Below, one piece after another: positions 1 through 8,337 of a DNA stretch of 64,000 bases. A model generated the notes under the pieces. That model saw nothing but the letters and a program-made list of their open reading frames with translations. It searched no databases and had not been told where the DNA came from. Position 1 is the first letter of the stretch. Every line of letters begins with the position of its first letter. The DNA is from JAWKSY01 sp041402125 (GTDB taxonomy: Bacteria > Planctomycetota > GCA-002687715 > DRQF01). The translations under genes and the position numbers were made by a program. The stretch is from NCBI GenBank assembly GCA_041402125.1, contig JAWKSY010000003.1, forward strand, positions 62,001-126,000, written 5' to 3'.

Positions 1-514
1 GGTAGAGCGAGGGCGTCACGAAGCCCTTCGGCGCCGGCGCGCGGTCGCGGAACTCACGCCAGGCCTGGGCCAGACCGAAGAGCTCGAAATGATCGATGAG
101 GAAGGACGTGACCAGCACGATCCCGAAGCCGGCGAGCGAAAGCCCGGTGAGGACGTTCCGGAGCGTCGGCGCACTCGCGTCCCAGATCACCGCGGAATGG
201 CCGTGCCAGCCCGAGATGAGGAGGTTGAGCGCGATGCAGGTCGCGAGCACGAAGGTGCTGCGCTCGGCGGCCGGCGGGATGATGCGCGTCCAGCGACGCT
301 TGAAGCCGCGACGCGCCATCACCATGTGCTGGACCGCGAAGAGGGAGAGGAGGCCGAGGTTGATCGCCCAGTCGAGCGGCCCGCGGGCCGGCGGCGCCGC
401 ATCGAGGGTGGTTCCGGGACCGATGCCGCTGATGAAGGCGACCGCGCGCAGGAAGGTCGCGAGGAAGCCGACGTAGACGAGGACGCCGTAGGTCAGGATG
501 GCGAAGCGCTTCAT
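1..514 (-). CDS. Partial MddA/NnrU-like membrane methyltransferase (N-terminal part)
   Basis: The reading frame starts at an ATG at 514 with GGAG about 10 bases upstream, and it runs open off the left edge of the window. The translation starts MKRFAILTYGVLVYVGF and has several hydrophobic segments, then motifs typical of the MddA branch of the isoprenylcysteine methyltransferase-like family: AVQHMVMAR, FKRRWTRIIPPAAERS and DHFELFGLAQAW. Known members methylate methanethiol to dimethyl sulfide in the membrane using S-adenosylmethionine. The C-terminal SAM-binding part lies outside the window, so the substrate cannot be judged. NnrU-like proteins of unknown function are the alternative. It is divergent from the secretion operon. 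Confidence 0.72.
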   Translation of the reverse strand, partial: MKRFAILTYGVLVYVGFLATFLRAVAFISGIGPGTTLDAAPPARGPLDWAINLGLLSLFAVQHMVMARRGFKRRWTRIIPPAAERSTFVLATCIALNLLISGWHGHSAVIWDASAPTLRNVLTGLSLAGFGIVLVTSFLIDHFELFGLAQAWREFRDRAPAPKGFVTPSLY

Positions 515-851
515 GGGATGATTCTCCGTCCCCTCCGTGGGGCTCATCCTCCCTGGCGCGAACGGGGCCGATCGACTGCCAGATCCGGGGCCGGTTTCTC
601 CGGAAAATCCTCCCGGCCGGGCGGCGAGGGGAGGGGCGACGGAGCGAGTTGGGTGAAATCCCGGCGATCAAAATCTCTCCCAAGTCTCATCATGGCCGTC
701 TCTTGCGACGCTCCTCGAGAAGCGGGACCGAAAAAGTCCTGATCCTCGGACCCGTTTCCGCGTTCGAGCGCCCCCGTGGATGAGAGTGTCTCTCATTCAC
801 CTTCACACGTCGCGTCTCCCATGCCCCCCGCAAGGACGAGAACTCCCTCCC
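515..851. other. Divergent intergenic region before the secretion operon
   Basis: This is 337 bases between the divergent MddA-like gene and the first pseudopilin. No convincing gene is seen; the reading frames crossing it have no recognisable product. The only clear structure is the 7-bp perfect inverted repeat listed separately at 780-796. Promoters for both flanking transcripts should lie here, but no strong -35/-10 pair is visible. Confidence 0.6.
780..796. promoter_or_regulatory. Perfect 7-bp inverted repeat upstream of the secretion operon
   Basis: The bases ATGAGAG-TGT-CTCTCAT form a perfect dyad with a 3-base centre, 55 bases upstream of the pseudopilin start at 852. It could be an operator or a small 5'-leader hairpin. 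No regulator gene is adjacent. The assignment rests on symmetry and position only. Confidence 0.3.
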
Positions 852-1613
852 ATGAAGAAGAACCTCCGCTCCCAACAGGGTTTCACGCTGATCGAGCTGA
901 TCGTCGTGATGGCGATCCTGACCATTCTCTCCGGCCTGATCATCCCCAAGCTCGACGTCTTCAAGCTGAAGGCGAACAAGGCCCAGTCGGCCGCGAACAT
1001 GTCGGGCGTCGACCGCTTCGTCGCCTCCTACAAGGTGCAGCGCGACCTCTTCCCCGACGGTAACGACTCGCTGCTCGAGGACGGAACCAACACCTTCTAC
1101 GCCCAGCTCGATCCGCAGCTCACCGGCTCGACGACGGGTTCGCCGACGAAGCTGACGACGACGACCATCGCGAACGACTCCGAGCTGCGCTCGCTGCAGC
1201 GCGTCGGACTGACGACCGTCAACGACCACGACCCGGCGGCCGGCTTCCCCGGCGACAGCGCCGCCGGCACCACGCCGCGTACGCTCGCCGTGAACGACAC
1301 CATCGCGACGATCAACGCCGCCGACTCCGACGGTCAGGCGATCCTCCGTCACCTCTACCCGCAGACGGACGGCGTCGTCCCGGCCAACGAGAAGGTCGTC
1401 GTCTTCGGCCTCGGGCCGCGCAACGCCATGATCCCCGACACGCTGCACGTCGCGCCCTTCTACGCCAACACGGCGCAGACGAGCTACTACAACCGCTTCC
1501 TGCTCTGCTACGCCCTCGACACCGGCGGCGGTCGCGCGCGCTTCCTGGCCGCGCTCGGCTCCGACGCCGACACGATCTCCGAGGAGATCAACGAGTTCTA
1601 CGAGATCAACTGA
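852..1613 (+). CDS. Type II secretion/type IV pilus-like major pseudopilin (GspG-like)
   Basis: The 253-residue product begins MKKNLRSQQGFTLIELIVVM, a classic class III prepilin signal. Cleavage is expected after Gly10, with Phe11 as the new N-terminus and the conserved Glu at +5 (Glu15), followed by a hydrophobic alpha-helix of about 20 residues. The start at 852 gives the usual short basic leader; an upstream in-frame ATG at 780 would give an unnaturally long leader. The globular part is longer than a standard GspG (about 140 residues) and I recognise no specific domain in it. It is the first of ten tightly packed genes, four bases ahead of the next pseudopilin, so it is probably the main pseudopilus subunit. 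Confidence 0.85.
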   Translation: MKKNLRSQQGFTLIELIVVMAILTILSGLIIPKLDVFKLKANKAQSAANMSGVDRFVASYKVQRDLFPDGNDSLLEDGTNTFYAQLDPQLTGSTTGSPTKLTTTTIANDSELRSLQRVGLTTVNDHDPAAGFPGDSAAGTTPRTLAVNDTIATINAADSDGQAILRHLYPQTDGVVPANEKVVVFGLGPRNAMIPDTLHVAPFYANTAQTSYYNRFLLCYALDTGGGRARFLAALGSDADTISEEINEFYEIN

Positions 1614-1617
1614 GGCC

Positions 1618-2295
1618 ATGATCGGCCGCAGGTCGGACGATCGAAACCTCGAGACGACGCCGGCCCGGACCTCCGCGATGGAGGTGCCGGGTCGGCGCCG
1701 TGGCCGCGGCATGACCCTCGTCGAACTCGTGGTCGTGGTCGCGATCCTCGCGATCGTCGCCGGCATCGCGCTCTTCTCCGGCCGGGATGCCCTCGACGGA
1801 GGAGGGCGCAAGACGACCCTCGCCTCGATGGCCGCCCTGCGCGACGCGATCGTGGGCACGCCCGAGGCGCCCGGCTTTCGCGACGATCTCGGCGCCCTGC
1901 CGAAGTCGATCACGGATCTCTTCCTGCGACCGGACACGCTCGTGACCGGCGGGGCGGTGACCGACTGGGACCGGTTCTCGCGCCGCGGCTGGCGGGGCCC
2001 CTACCTGCGGAACGCGACCGGCACGTACCGGAGCGAGGGTCAGGAATCGCTTCCGCCCGGCTACGGCAACGAGGGCGACCCCGCGATCGTCGACGCCTGG
2101 GGGGCGGCCATCGTGTTGCAGCGTCCGGACGCCGGGGCGCCGGGAAGCCCCGAGGTCGAGGCCAACGCACGGCTGGTGTCCGCGGGCCCGAACGGCCGCA
2201 TCGACTGCCCCTCGAACCTGCTCCGACCCGACCCGGGTCCCGGGGGCGAGGTCGGCGACGACATCGTCCTCTATCTCCAGGGAGGCGACTCGTGA
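1618..2295 (+). CDS. Pseudopilin (GspG/GspH-like), second of three
   Basis: From ATG 1618 the product has 225 residues, with the prepilin motif GRG/MTLVELVVVVAIL: cleavage after Gly31 and Glu at +5 (Glu36). A leader of 31 residues is long. An in-frame ATG at 1678 would give an 11-residue leader, but it has no better ribosome site, so the start is uncertain. The rest contains short Gly/Trp/Pro-rich motifs such as WRGPYLR and GYGNEGDPAIVDAWG that resemble GspG C-terminal regions. The gene overlaps the next pseudopilin by four bases. It is probably a minor or alternative pseudopilus subunit processed by a prepilin peptidase encoded elsewhere. Confidence 0.8.
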   Translation: MIGRRSDDRNLETTPARTSAMEVPGRRRGRGMTLVELVVVVAILAIVAGIALFSGRDALDGGGRKTTLASMAALRDAIVGTPEAPGFRDDLGALPKSITDLFLRPDTLVTGGAVTDWDRFSRRGWRGPYLRNATGTYRSEGQESLPPGYGNEGDPAIVDAWGAAIVLQRPDAGAPGSPEVEANARLVSAGPNGRIDCPSNLLRPDPGPGGEVGDDIVLYLQGGDS

Positions 2296-3221
2296 GATGC
2301 GATGCCACGCCCTCGGTCCGCGAGGGCGGCCTGACCCTGATCGAACTCCTCGTCGTCCTCGCGATCCTCGCCGCGGTCTCGGTGGTCGCGGTCCGCGGCC
2401 TCGACGGCATCCAGGATCAGCGGCGCTTCGAGCGGAGCGAGGCGATCGTCGCCGCGACGGCGCGCGTCATCGTCGGCGAGGACGGCACCGAGGACGCGGT
2501 GAGCAACTTCCTCGAGGACGTCGGTCGGCTCCCCGCCGTCGCGCCGGGTGGGGACGCGCCTCTCCGTGAGCTCTGGGAGCGGCCGGCCGGCCTGGCCTCC
2601 TCCCATCTCGCCTTCGACACGATCGACCCCGAGATCTCCCTCGCCGTCGGCTGGCGCGGCCCCTACGTCCGGCGCGAGCCCGGCGACGACACGCTGCGCG
2701 ACGGCTGGGGCAACCCGCTCGTCGTCGAGACCGCTCCCGGACTCTGGCGGATCGTCTCGCGAGGCGCCGACGGTCTCCCCGACGGCGCGGGCTACGCGAC
2801 CGATCTCGACTTCGTCGTCATCGATGCCGCGACGGGGGTCGACGAGTCCGGAGCGGAGATCTCGGGATCCGTGCTCGTCTCCGGGCTCGACCTCGAGACC
2901 CCCTGGACCGTCACCGTTCTCGCCTACGGGCCCGACCCGACGAGCGGCGAGATCCTCGCCCGGGCCGAGACGCCCGATCACGAACAGGTCGATCCGACCG
3001 CGCACGAACCCGCCGACGCCGAAGCGGGTCCGATCCGGTTCGACTACTCCTTCTCCGGCACGAACGCCCTGACCCGCGGCCGGCGCGTGTTCCGCGCCTA
3101 CGCGCATCCGGTCGGACAGGATCCGAGGACGACCGCCTTCGCGCGGAGCGTGCCCGTCCGCCTTCGCCTCCGGCGGGGCGCGCAGAACCTCGATCTCCGA
3201 ATCGGCGGGGGGAGCGACTGA
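2292..3221 (+). CDS. Pseudopilin (GspG-like core with extended C-terminus), third of three
   Basis: A GTG start at 2292 overlaps the previous stop (GTGA). The 309-residue product has the prepilin signal REGG/LTLIELLVVLAIL, with cleavage after Gly13 and Glu at +5 (Glu18). The middle shares GspG-like motifs with its neighbour (GWRGPYVR, GWGNPLVVE). The last ~120 residues look like an extra beta-rich domain with no family I recognise. It is probably a minor pseudopilin, and the added domain could sit at the pseudopilus tip or contact cargo (inference). The stop overlaps the next start as TGATG. Confidence 0.8.
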   Translation: MRCDATPSVREGGLTLIELLVVLAILAAVSVVAVRGLDGIQDQRRFERSEAIVAATARVIVGEDGTEDAVSNFLEDVGRLPAVAPGGDAPLRELWERPAGLASSHLAFDTIDPEISLAVGWRGPYVRREPGDDTLRDGWGNPLVVETAPGLWRIVSRGADGLPDGAGYATDLDFVVIDAATGVDESGAEISGSVLVSGLDLETPWTVTVLAYGPDPTSGEILARAETPDHEQVDPTAHEPADAEAGPIRFDYSFSGTNALTRGRRVFRAYAHPVGQDPRTTAFARSVPVRLRLRRGAQNLDLRIGGGSD

Positions 3222-4582
3222 TGGCGCGATCCGCCGGATTCTCCCTCATCGTCGTCGGCCGCCGACACTCGCGACGTTTCGACTTCGCCTCGAGTCGGGC
3301 CGAGGGCGAGGTGACGCCGCACGAGATCGCCGCCAGCGGCGTCGCCGCCGACGACGTCGCGAACCTCGCGGCCCTGGGACCGATGCCGCGGCGCGCGACG
3401 GTGCTGCTCGACTCCGCCTGGATCCAGACCGTGGAACTCCCGGCCGCGGCCGTCCGGGGCCTCGGGATCGAGGATCTCCGTCGCGCCGTCGCCTTCGAGC
3501 TCGAGGGACTGTCCGGGCTCTCGTCGGCGACGAGCGAGGTCGCCGTCGGCGAGGAGATCCCGGGCTCGGCGGGGAAGGTCCGGTGGGTCGCGGTCGAGGT
3601 CCACGACGAGACCGCGGCCGGGATCCGGTCGGCCCTGGGCGAGCGGGGCTGTGGCGCGGTGACGATCGGGCATCCCGCATCACTGTCCCTCGCGAGCGAG
3701 GAGCGGATCCCCTTCGTCGAGGTCCACGAACGGGTCACGATCGCTCGCGATCCCGACCGCGGAGCCGTCGTGGTCATTCCCGCGCGCCCCGGTCAACGCT
3801 CCTGGCGGGGCAGCGTCGAGCGCTTCGTCTCCGAGACCGACGCGCGACCGATCCGCTGGCAGGGCATCGTTCCCTCCGGCGAGGTCGAGGACCTCGCGGC
3901 CGCGTTCCGCGACGAGGGCGGACTGCCGATGGAGCTCGATCCCGTCGGCACCGCGCGCCGCTGGGCGCGCGACCTCTCGGCCGCGGGCGAGCGCCTGCCG
4001 CTCGTCGGCCCCCCGCGCGCGGCGCGCAGGAGCCCGGGACCGCTCGCGATCGGGATCGTCGCGACGGCGATCGCGATCGGCGCCGTCGGCTTCCTCCACG
4101 TCCGACGCCGGCGCGAGGTCGAGGACCTCGAGGCGCGCGCGGTGACCGTGTCCGCCGACCTCCGCCGCATCGCCTCGGCCGAGCGTGCCCTCGCCGTCCT
4201 CCGGCGCGAGACGAACGACCGCGAGCAGACGATCCGGGACGCGGAGAAGTCGCTCGAGACGATCGCGGCCGGGTTCGAGACGCAGCGCGCGGGCATGCGC
4301 CGTCTGCTGCGAGGGATGGCCCGTCTCCGCGTCGCCGGCGTCGCCGTGACCTCGCTCGAGAGCCGACCCGACGGCGCGGTCGAGATCGAGGGCCTCGGGG
4401 CGACGACGGCGGCGATCGACGCCTACGTCTCGGCGCTCTCGGGCGACGCGAGGCTCGGCTGGGAGATCCGGCCGCCGCGCTGCGAGGCCCGGCCGCGCGG
4501 CGACGGCCGCGAGATCCAGCTCTACTCCTTCCGCGCGGTCCCGACCTCGAAGGGCGCGGTCGACGACGGAGAGACCCGATGA
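3221..4582 (+). CDS. PilM/GspL-like assembly protein with PilN-like C-terminus
   Basis: The 453-residue product has a cytoplasmic N-terminal half without a signal peptide. It carries a motif like those of GspL/PilM (LRRAVAFELEGL, about residues 87-98). One membrane segment lies at about 272-292, then a coiled coil at about 295-365 rich in Glu and Arg, then a small periplasmic domain with the beta-alpha-beta look of PilN/GspL (VAVTSLESRPDGAVEIEGLG). In these systems the protein links the cytoplasmic ATPase to the inner-membrane platform. Its place between pseudopilins and a PilO/GspM-like gene supports this. I cannot tell from sequence alone whether it is closer to GspL or to a PilM-PilN fusion. 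It overlaps the next gene as ATGA. Confidence 0.7.
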   Translation: MARSAGFSLIVVGRRHSRRFDFASSRAEGEVTPHEIAASGVAADDVANLAALGPMPRRATVLLDSAWIQTVELPAAAVRGLGIEDLRRAVAFELEGLSGLSSATSEVAVGEEIPGSAGKVRWVAVEVHDETAAGIRSALGERGCGAVTIGHPASLSLASEERIPFVEVHERVTIARDPDRGAVVVIPARPGQRSWRGSVERFVSETDARPIRWQGIVPSGEVEDLAAAFRDEGGLPMELDPVGTARRWARDLSAAGERLPLVGPPRAARRSPGPLAIGIVATAIAIGAVGFLHVRRRREVEDLEARAVTVSADLRRIASAERALAVLRRETNDREQTIRDAEKSLETIAAGFETQRAGMRRLLRGMARLRVAGVAVTSLESRPDGAVEIEGLGATTAAIDAYVSALSGDARLGWEIRPPRCEARPRGDGREIQLYSFRAVPTSKGAVDDGETR

Positions 4583-5166
4583 ACGCCCTCGGCCGACGCG
4601 ATCGCTACCTTCTCGCGCTGCTTCCCGCGCTCGTCGCGGCGGCGCTCCATTTCTGGTGGCTCGCCCCCGAGCTCGACGCCCGGGCCGAGAAGGCAGAGCT
4701 CGCGCTTCGTCGCGCACCCGACCCGGGGACGATCGCCGTCCGCGAGGCCTCGCTGGCGCGGGCCCGCCTCGAGGCGGACGGTCTCGGGCGTCGCGAGTCG
4801 AGCCTGGCGGCGCGACGTCGCGAGCAGCTCGCCGACTGGACGGATCCCGCGCGTCGCGCGGAGGCGAGCGTCGCGCTGTCCGGCGCGCTCTCGAGCCACG
4901 GTCTCCGGGTCATCCGCTCCGAGATCGCGGAGCGCGGCGGCCCCGTGGGCTCTCCCGCCCAGCGGGAACTCGCGCGCGGCCTGCAGAAGGAGGGCGGGGC
5001 GGCGCCCGAGGTCTGGACCTGCGAGGCGCGCGGGACCTGGGAGTCCCTTCTCGAGGCGCTCGACGCGGTCGATGGCCTCTCCGTCTTCGCACTCCCCGTC
5101 GCCCTCTCCCTGACGTCCGATCTCGGTCGTCCCGAACTCGAGGTGAAGCTGTGGATCTGGATCTGA
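4579..5166 (+). CDS. PilO/GspM-like inner-membrane platform protein
   Basis: ATG 4579 overlaps the previous stop (ATGA). The 195-residue product has a short cytoplasmic head, one membrane helix at about 11-28 (LLALLPALVAAALHFWW), a charged coiled coil to about residue 90, and a small C-terminal domain ending in LEVKLWIWI. This is the layout of PilO/GspM proteins, which pair with PilN/GspL to form the periplasmic collar of the assembly platform. Sequence similarity in this family is low, so the call rests on topology, size and position. The following ATPase gene starts inside its last codons. Confidence 0.65.
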   Translation: MNALGRRDRYLLALLPALVAAALHFWWLAPELDARAEKAELALRRAPDPGTIAVREASLARARLEADGLGRRESSLAARRREQLADWTDPARRAEASVALSGALSSHGLRVIRSEIAERGGPVGSPAQRELARGLQKEGGAAPEVWTCEARGTWESLLEALDAVDGLSVFALPVALSLTSDLGRPELEVKLWIWI

Positions 5167-6587
5167 GCGCGCGGGCCGCCGACGGCGACTCCGGAATCAC
5201 CGGGACCCCCTCCGTCGATCTTCGCGAGGTCCGCATCGACTCCGCCCTGGCCCTGTCGATCCCCGAGTCGCTCGCGCAGCGTCGCGGGCTTCTCGTCTTC
5301 GGCCGGGACGAGGAACGCGTCTACGTCGCCTGCGCCGATCCGGACGATCTCGGGGGACTCGAGGCCATCGAGCGACTGACCGACCGACCGGTCCTCGCCT
5401 TCCGCGCGGAGCGTGTCCTCATCGACAAGGCCCTGCGGCGGCTCCATCATCGACCGGGACTCGATCGCGGTGACGACGCCGTCCGCGCGGTCGACGAGAT
5501 CCTCCACGGCGCGGTCACCGAAGGGGCCTCCGACGTCCACCTCGAGCCGGGCGCCGAGTCCGTCCGCATCCGCTACCGCATCGACGGCCGGCTCGCCCGC
5601 GTCCGCGAGGTCTCCCGGGATCAGCTCGCGGGGATCGTCAACCGCCTGAAGATCCTCTCCGGAATGGACATCTCGGAGCATCGCGCTCCTCAGGACGGAC
5701 GGTTCAGCTACGGCGAGGGAACCGGCGCGGGCGTGGACGTGCGCGTGGCGCTCGTTCCCTGCCGCTTCGGCGAACGCATCACCCTGCGTCTCCTCGGGCG
5801 CCAGGCCGAACAGCTCACGCTCGAGCGCCTCGGCATGGGGCCGAAGGAGCTCGGGCGGTTTCGCGAGGCCCTGGACGCGCGCGGAGGCCTCGTCCTCCTC
5901 ACGGGGCCGACCGGCAGCGGGAAGTCGACGAGTCTCTACGCCGGACTCCGCACGCTCGACACCGAGACGCTCAACGTGATCACGATCGAGGATCCGGTGG
6001 AGTACGACGTCGCCGGCGCCACGCAGATCGAGGCCGCGAGCGAGGACGGGGAGGGCTTCGGCCGCGCGCTCCGCTCCGTCCTGCGCCACGATCCGGACGT
6101 CCTGATGATCGGCGAGATCCGCGACCTCGCGACGGCCGAGGTCGCCATCCGCGCCTCGCTCACCGGACATCTCGTGCTCTCGACGCTGCACACGCGCTCG
6201 GCCGCCGGTTCGCGGGCCCGGCTCGTCGACATGGGAGTCGCACCCTACCTCGTCGACGCCACGCTGAAGCTGGCGATCGCCCAGCGCCTCGTCCGGCGCC
6301 TCTGCCAGCGCTGCCGACGTCCGTCCGAGCTCACCGCGGAGGACGCCGCGCGTCTCGGCGACGCGGGCCTCGCGGGAGCGGCGGTCTTCACCGCCGCCGG
6401 CTGCGGATTCTGCCGCCAGACCGGGTTCGTGGGTCGGATCGGACTCTTCGAGTCCCACCGGCCGACCTCCGGAGAGAGCGCCGAGGCCCCCGTGACCTCG
6501 CGCGGTCTCCGGGACGACGCGCGCGAGAAGGTCCTCGCCGGACTCACGGCCGCCTCCGAGGTGCTCCGCGAGCTGGAGGTCGACTGA
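5151..6587 (+). CDS. gspE: Secretion/pilus assembly ATPase, GspE/PilB family
   Basis: The GTG start at 5151 is chosen because a GAGGTG ribosome site lies just upstream; it overlaps the PilO/GspM-like gene by 16 bases. The 478-residue product has an N-terminal GspE domain, then the ATPase with Walker A GPTGSGKST (about 251-259), an Asp box, Walker B LMIGEIRD (about 318-325), a His box (STLHTRSAAGS), and a tetracysteine zinc site LCQRC...GCGFC (about 384-424). These are hallmarks of GspE/PilB, the hexameric cytoplasmic motor that drives pseudopilus growth. The usual HTN of the His box is HTR here. The gene overlaps gspF by one base (TGATG). Confidence 0.93.
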   Translation: MDLDLSARAADGDSGITGTPSVDLREVRIDSALALSIPESLAQRRGLLVFGRDEERVYVACADPDDLGGLEAIERLTDRPVLAFRAERVLIDKALRRLHHRPGLDRGDDAVRAVDEILHGAVTEGASDVHLEPGAESVRIRYRIDGRLARVREVSRDQLAGIVNRLKILSGMDISEHRAPQDGRFSYGEGTGAGVDVRVALVPCRFGERITLRLLGRQAEQLTLERLGMGPKELGRFREALDARGGLVLLTGPTGSGKSTSLYAGLRTLDTETLNVITIEDPVEYDVAGATQIEAASEDGEGFGRALRSVLRHDPDVLMIGEIRDLATAEVAIRASLTGHLVLSTLHTRSAAGSRARLVDMGVAPYLVDATLKLAIAQRLVRRLCQRCRRPSELTAEDAARLGDAGLAGAAVFTAAGCGFCRQTGFVGRIGLFESHRPTSGESAEAPVTSRGLRDDAREKVLAGLTAASEVLRELEVD

Positions 6588-7795
6588 TGCCGGAGTTCGC
6601 GTACCGCGCGCGCAACGCCTTCGGACAGGACGTGAAGGGCCGGATCGAGGCGGCCTCCTCGTCGCTGGCGGTCGAGCGGCTGAAGGCGCGCGAACTCCTC
6701 GTCCTCTCGGTCGCGCCCGGCGCGGCGACGGTCGTCGCGCCCGCGGCTCGGGGAGCGATGCCCTTCGGTCCCCGCAGTCGGTCGGTCGAGCTCGCGCTGC
6801 GGCAGATCGCCCTCATGCGACGGAGCGGCCTCACGCTCCTCGCCGCCGTCCGCGGCGCCGCCCGCGTGAGCCGGAGCCGCGCCCTGCGACGCATCCTCGA
6901 GGGCGTGGCCGCCGAGGTCGAGGAGGGCGCGGGTTTCGCGGGATCGCTCGCCCGTCACGCCTGCTTCCCGCCGCTCGTGGTCGCGCTCGCGCGCGCGGGC
7001 GAGACCTCGGGCACGCTCGAGCGGGCCCTCGAGCGGGGAGCGGAGCACCTGGAGAAGCGTCGTCGGCTGCGGGCGTCGATCCTGCAGGCGCTCTTCTATC
7101 CGGCCATCGTCGTGTCGGCGACGGTCTTCGTCACCGGGTACCTCGCCTTCGAGGTCATCCCGGAGCTCGAGACCTTCCTGCTCGGCTTCGACCGCCGTCT
7201 GCCGCCCATGACGCAGGTCCTCCTCGACGTCACGCACTGGCTCGACGCGCACCTCGCCCCCCTCGCGATCGGCGTCGGAGCCGGGCTCCTCGCGGTCGCG
7301 ATCCTCGACCGCTGGCCGCCGACCCGACGCCTCTTCGACGCGGTCCTGTATCGCGTCCCCGCCCTCGGCGGCCTGCGTCGCTCGGCCGGAACCGCCGTCT
7401 TCTCGCGCGCGCTGTCGGTGCTCCTCGACAGCGGCATCGACATCCTCGCCTCGCTGCGACTCTGCCGGGACCTCATGCCCCGGCCGCTCGCGCGCGACGA
7501 CATCGACCGGATGACCGGCGAGGTCGCGGCGGGGGAGCCGCTCGCGCGGGCGATGGGAGAGTCGCGCTCCTTCACGCCGCTCCTCGCCTCGCTCGTCGAG
7601 GTGGGAGAGGAGACGGGAAACCTGGACCACGTCCTCGACGAGGCCGCGCAGCACGAGGAGACGCGGGTCGCCGAGTGGATCGCCCGTGCGAACGCCCTCA
7701 TCGAGCCCGTGATGACGGTGGCCGTCGGCGCCGTCGTGGGCTTCGTCTACATCGCCTTCTTCACCAGCCTCTTTGCCATTGCCGGAGCCGGATGA
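6587..7795 (+). CDS. gspF: Inner-membrane platform protein, GspF/PilC family
   Basis: The 402-residue product begins MPEFAYRARNAFGQDVKG, the standard GspF opening. It contains two repeated cytoplasmic T2SSF domains. Repeat 1 has the motifs LRQIALMRRSGLTLLAAV and LARAGETSGTLERAL; repeat 2 has FSRALSVLLDSGIDILASL and LVEVGEETGNLDHVL. Three membrane segments are visible at about 167-190, 220-243 and 373-398. Length and domain order match the family. The protein sits above the GspE motor in the inner membrane and transmits its movement to pseudopilins. It overlaps the following gene at the ATGATGA junction. Confidence 0.93.
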   Translation: MPEFAYRARNAFGQDVKGRIEAASSSLAVERLKARELLVLSVAPGAATVVAPAARGAMPFGPRSRSVELALRQIALMRRSGLTLLAAVRGAARVSRSRALRRILEGVAAEVEEGAGFAGSLARHACFPPLVVALARAGETSGTLERALERGAEHLEKRRRLRASILQALFYPAIVVSATVFVTGYLAFEVIPELETFLLGFDRRLPPMTQVLLDVTHWLDAHLAPLAIGVGAGLLAVAILDRWPPTRRLFDAVLYRVPALGGLRRSAGTAVFSRALSVLLDSGIDILASLRLCRDLMPRPLARDDIDRMTGEVAAGEPLARAMGESRSFTPLLASLVEVGEETGNLDHVLDEAAQHEETRVAEWIARANALIEPVMTVAVGAVVGFVYIAFFTSLFAIAGAG

Positions 7796-8337
7796 TGAAC
7801 AAGACCTCGATCCTCGTCGCCCTCGGCCTGCTGGCCGGGTCCGCCGTCGCGCAGGATGCGCCGGCGCCGCCGCCGGACCGGAACGGGAAGACGGAGTCGC
7901 CCTTCAAGCTCGATGACGTCCTCGAGAAGCTCCTCGGCGCGAAGCGCCCGGAGTCGCCCGAGGAGTTCCATCGCCTGGAGGAGCGGCCGGCCCTTCCCGC
8001 GATGTCGCTGCGGGGCCTCGTCCGGATGAAGGGACGCAAGACCTACGCCGCCCTGGTCGAGATCGAAGGGGTGGGGCGCTACACCGTCCGCGACGGCGAC
8101 CGGCTCGCCTTCACGGTCACGGCCCGCCGACCCGCCGGGCCGGTGGCGGCCCCCACGAAGCCGACGCCCGCGGCCGGCGCGGCCCCCGGAGATCCGCGCG
8201 TCGTCGTCGAGAACCCGCCGGCGCCTCGCGTCTCGCGGCTCGAGAGCGTCCCGCTCGTCATGAAGATCCTCCACGTCGGACGGGACGGCGTCGTCGTCGA
8301 GCTCGGCACGGTCGGCGAGGTGTTGATCATCCGATGA
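7792..8337 (+). CDS. PilP/GspC-like periplasmic connector
   Basis: The start is ATG 7792 or the adjacent ATG 7795 (MMNK or MNK). The product of about 181 residues has an N-terminal hydrophobic stretch ending AGSAVAQ (signal peptide or anchor), a Pro-rich linker, and a compact domain with motifs such as LRGLVRMKGRKTYAALVEI and GRYTVRDGDRL. These resemble the homology region of GspC and PilP, which connects the inner-membrane platform to the secretin. A Pro/Ala linker then leads to a short beta-rich tail ending VGEVLIIR. Its position between gspF and the secretin gene supports the role. The family is weakly conserved, so the PilP-versus-GspC choice is open. Confidence 0.62.
   Translation: MMNKTSILVALGLLAGSAVAQDAPAPPPDRNGKTESPFKLDDVLEKLLGAKRPESPEEFHRLEERPALPAMSLRGLVRMKGRKTYAALVEIEGVGRYTVRDGDRLAFTVTARRPAGPVAAPTKPTPAAGAAPGDPRVVVENPPAPRVSRLESVPLVMKILHVGRDGVVVELGTVGEVLIIR

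Noticed and set aside
690..1937. Minus-strand 415-codon frame over the first two pseudopilins
   Set aside because: It lies opposite two genes with clear prepilin signals and shows only Arg/Glu/Val-rich sequence without motifs.
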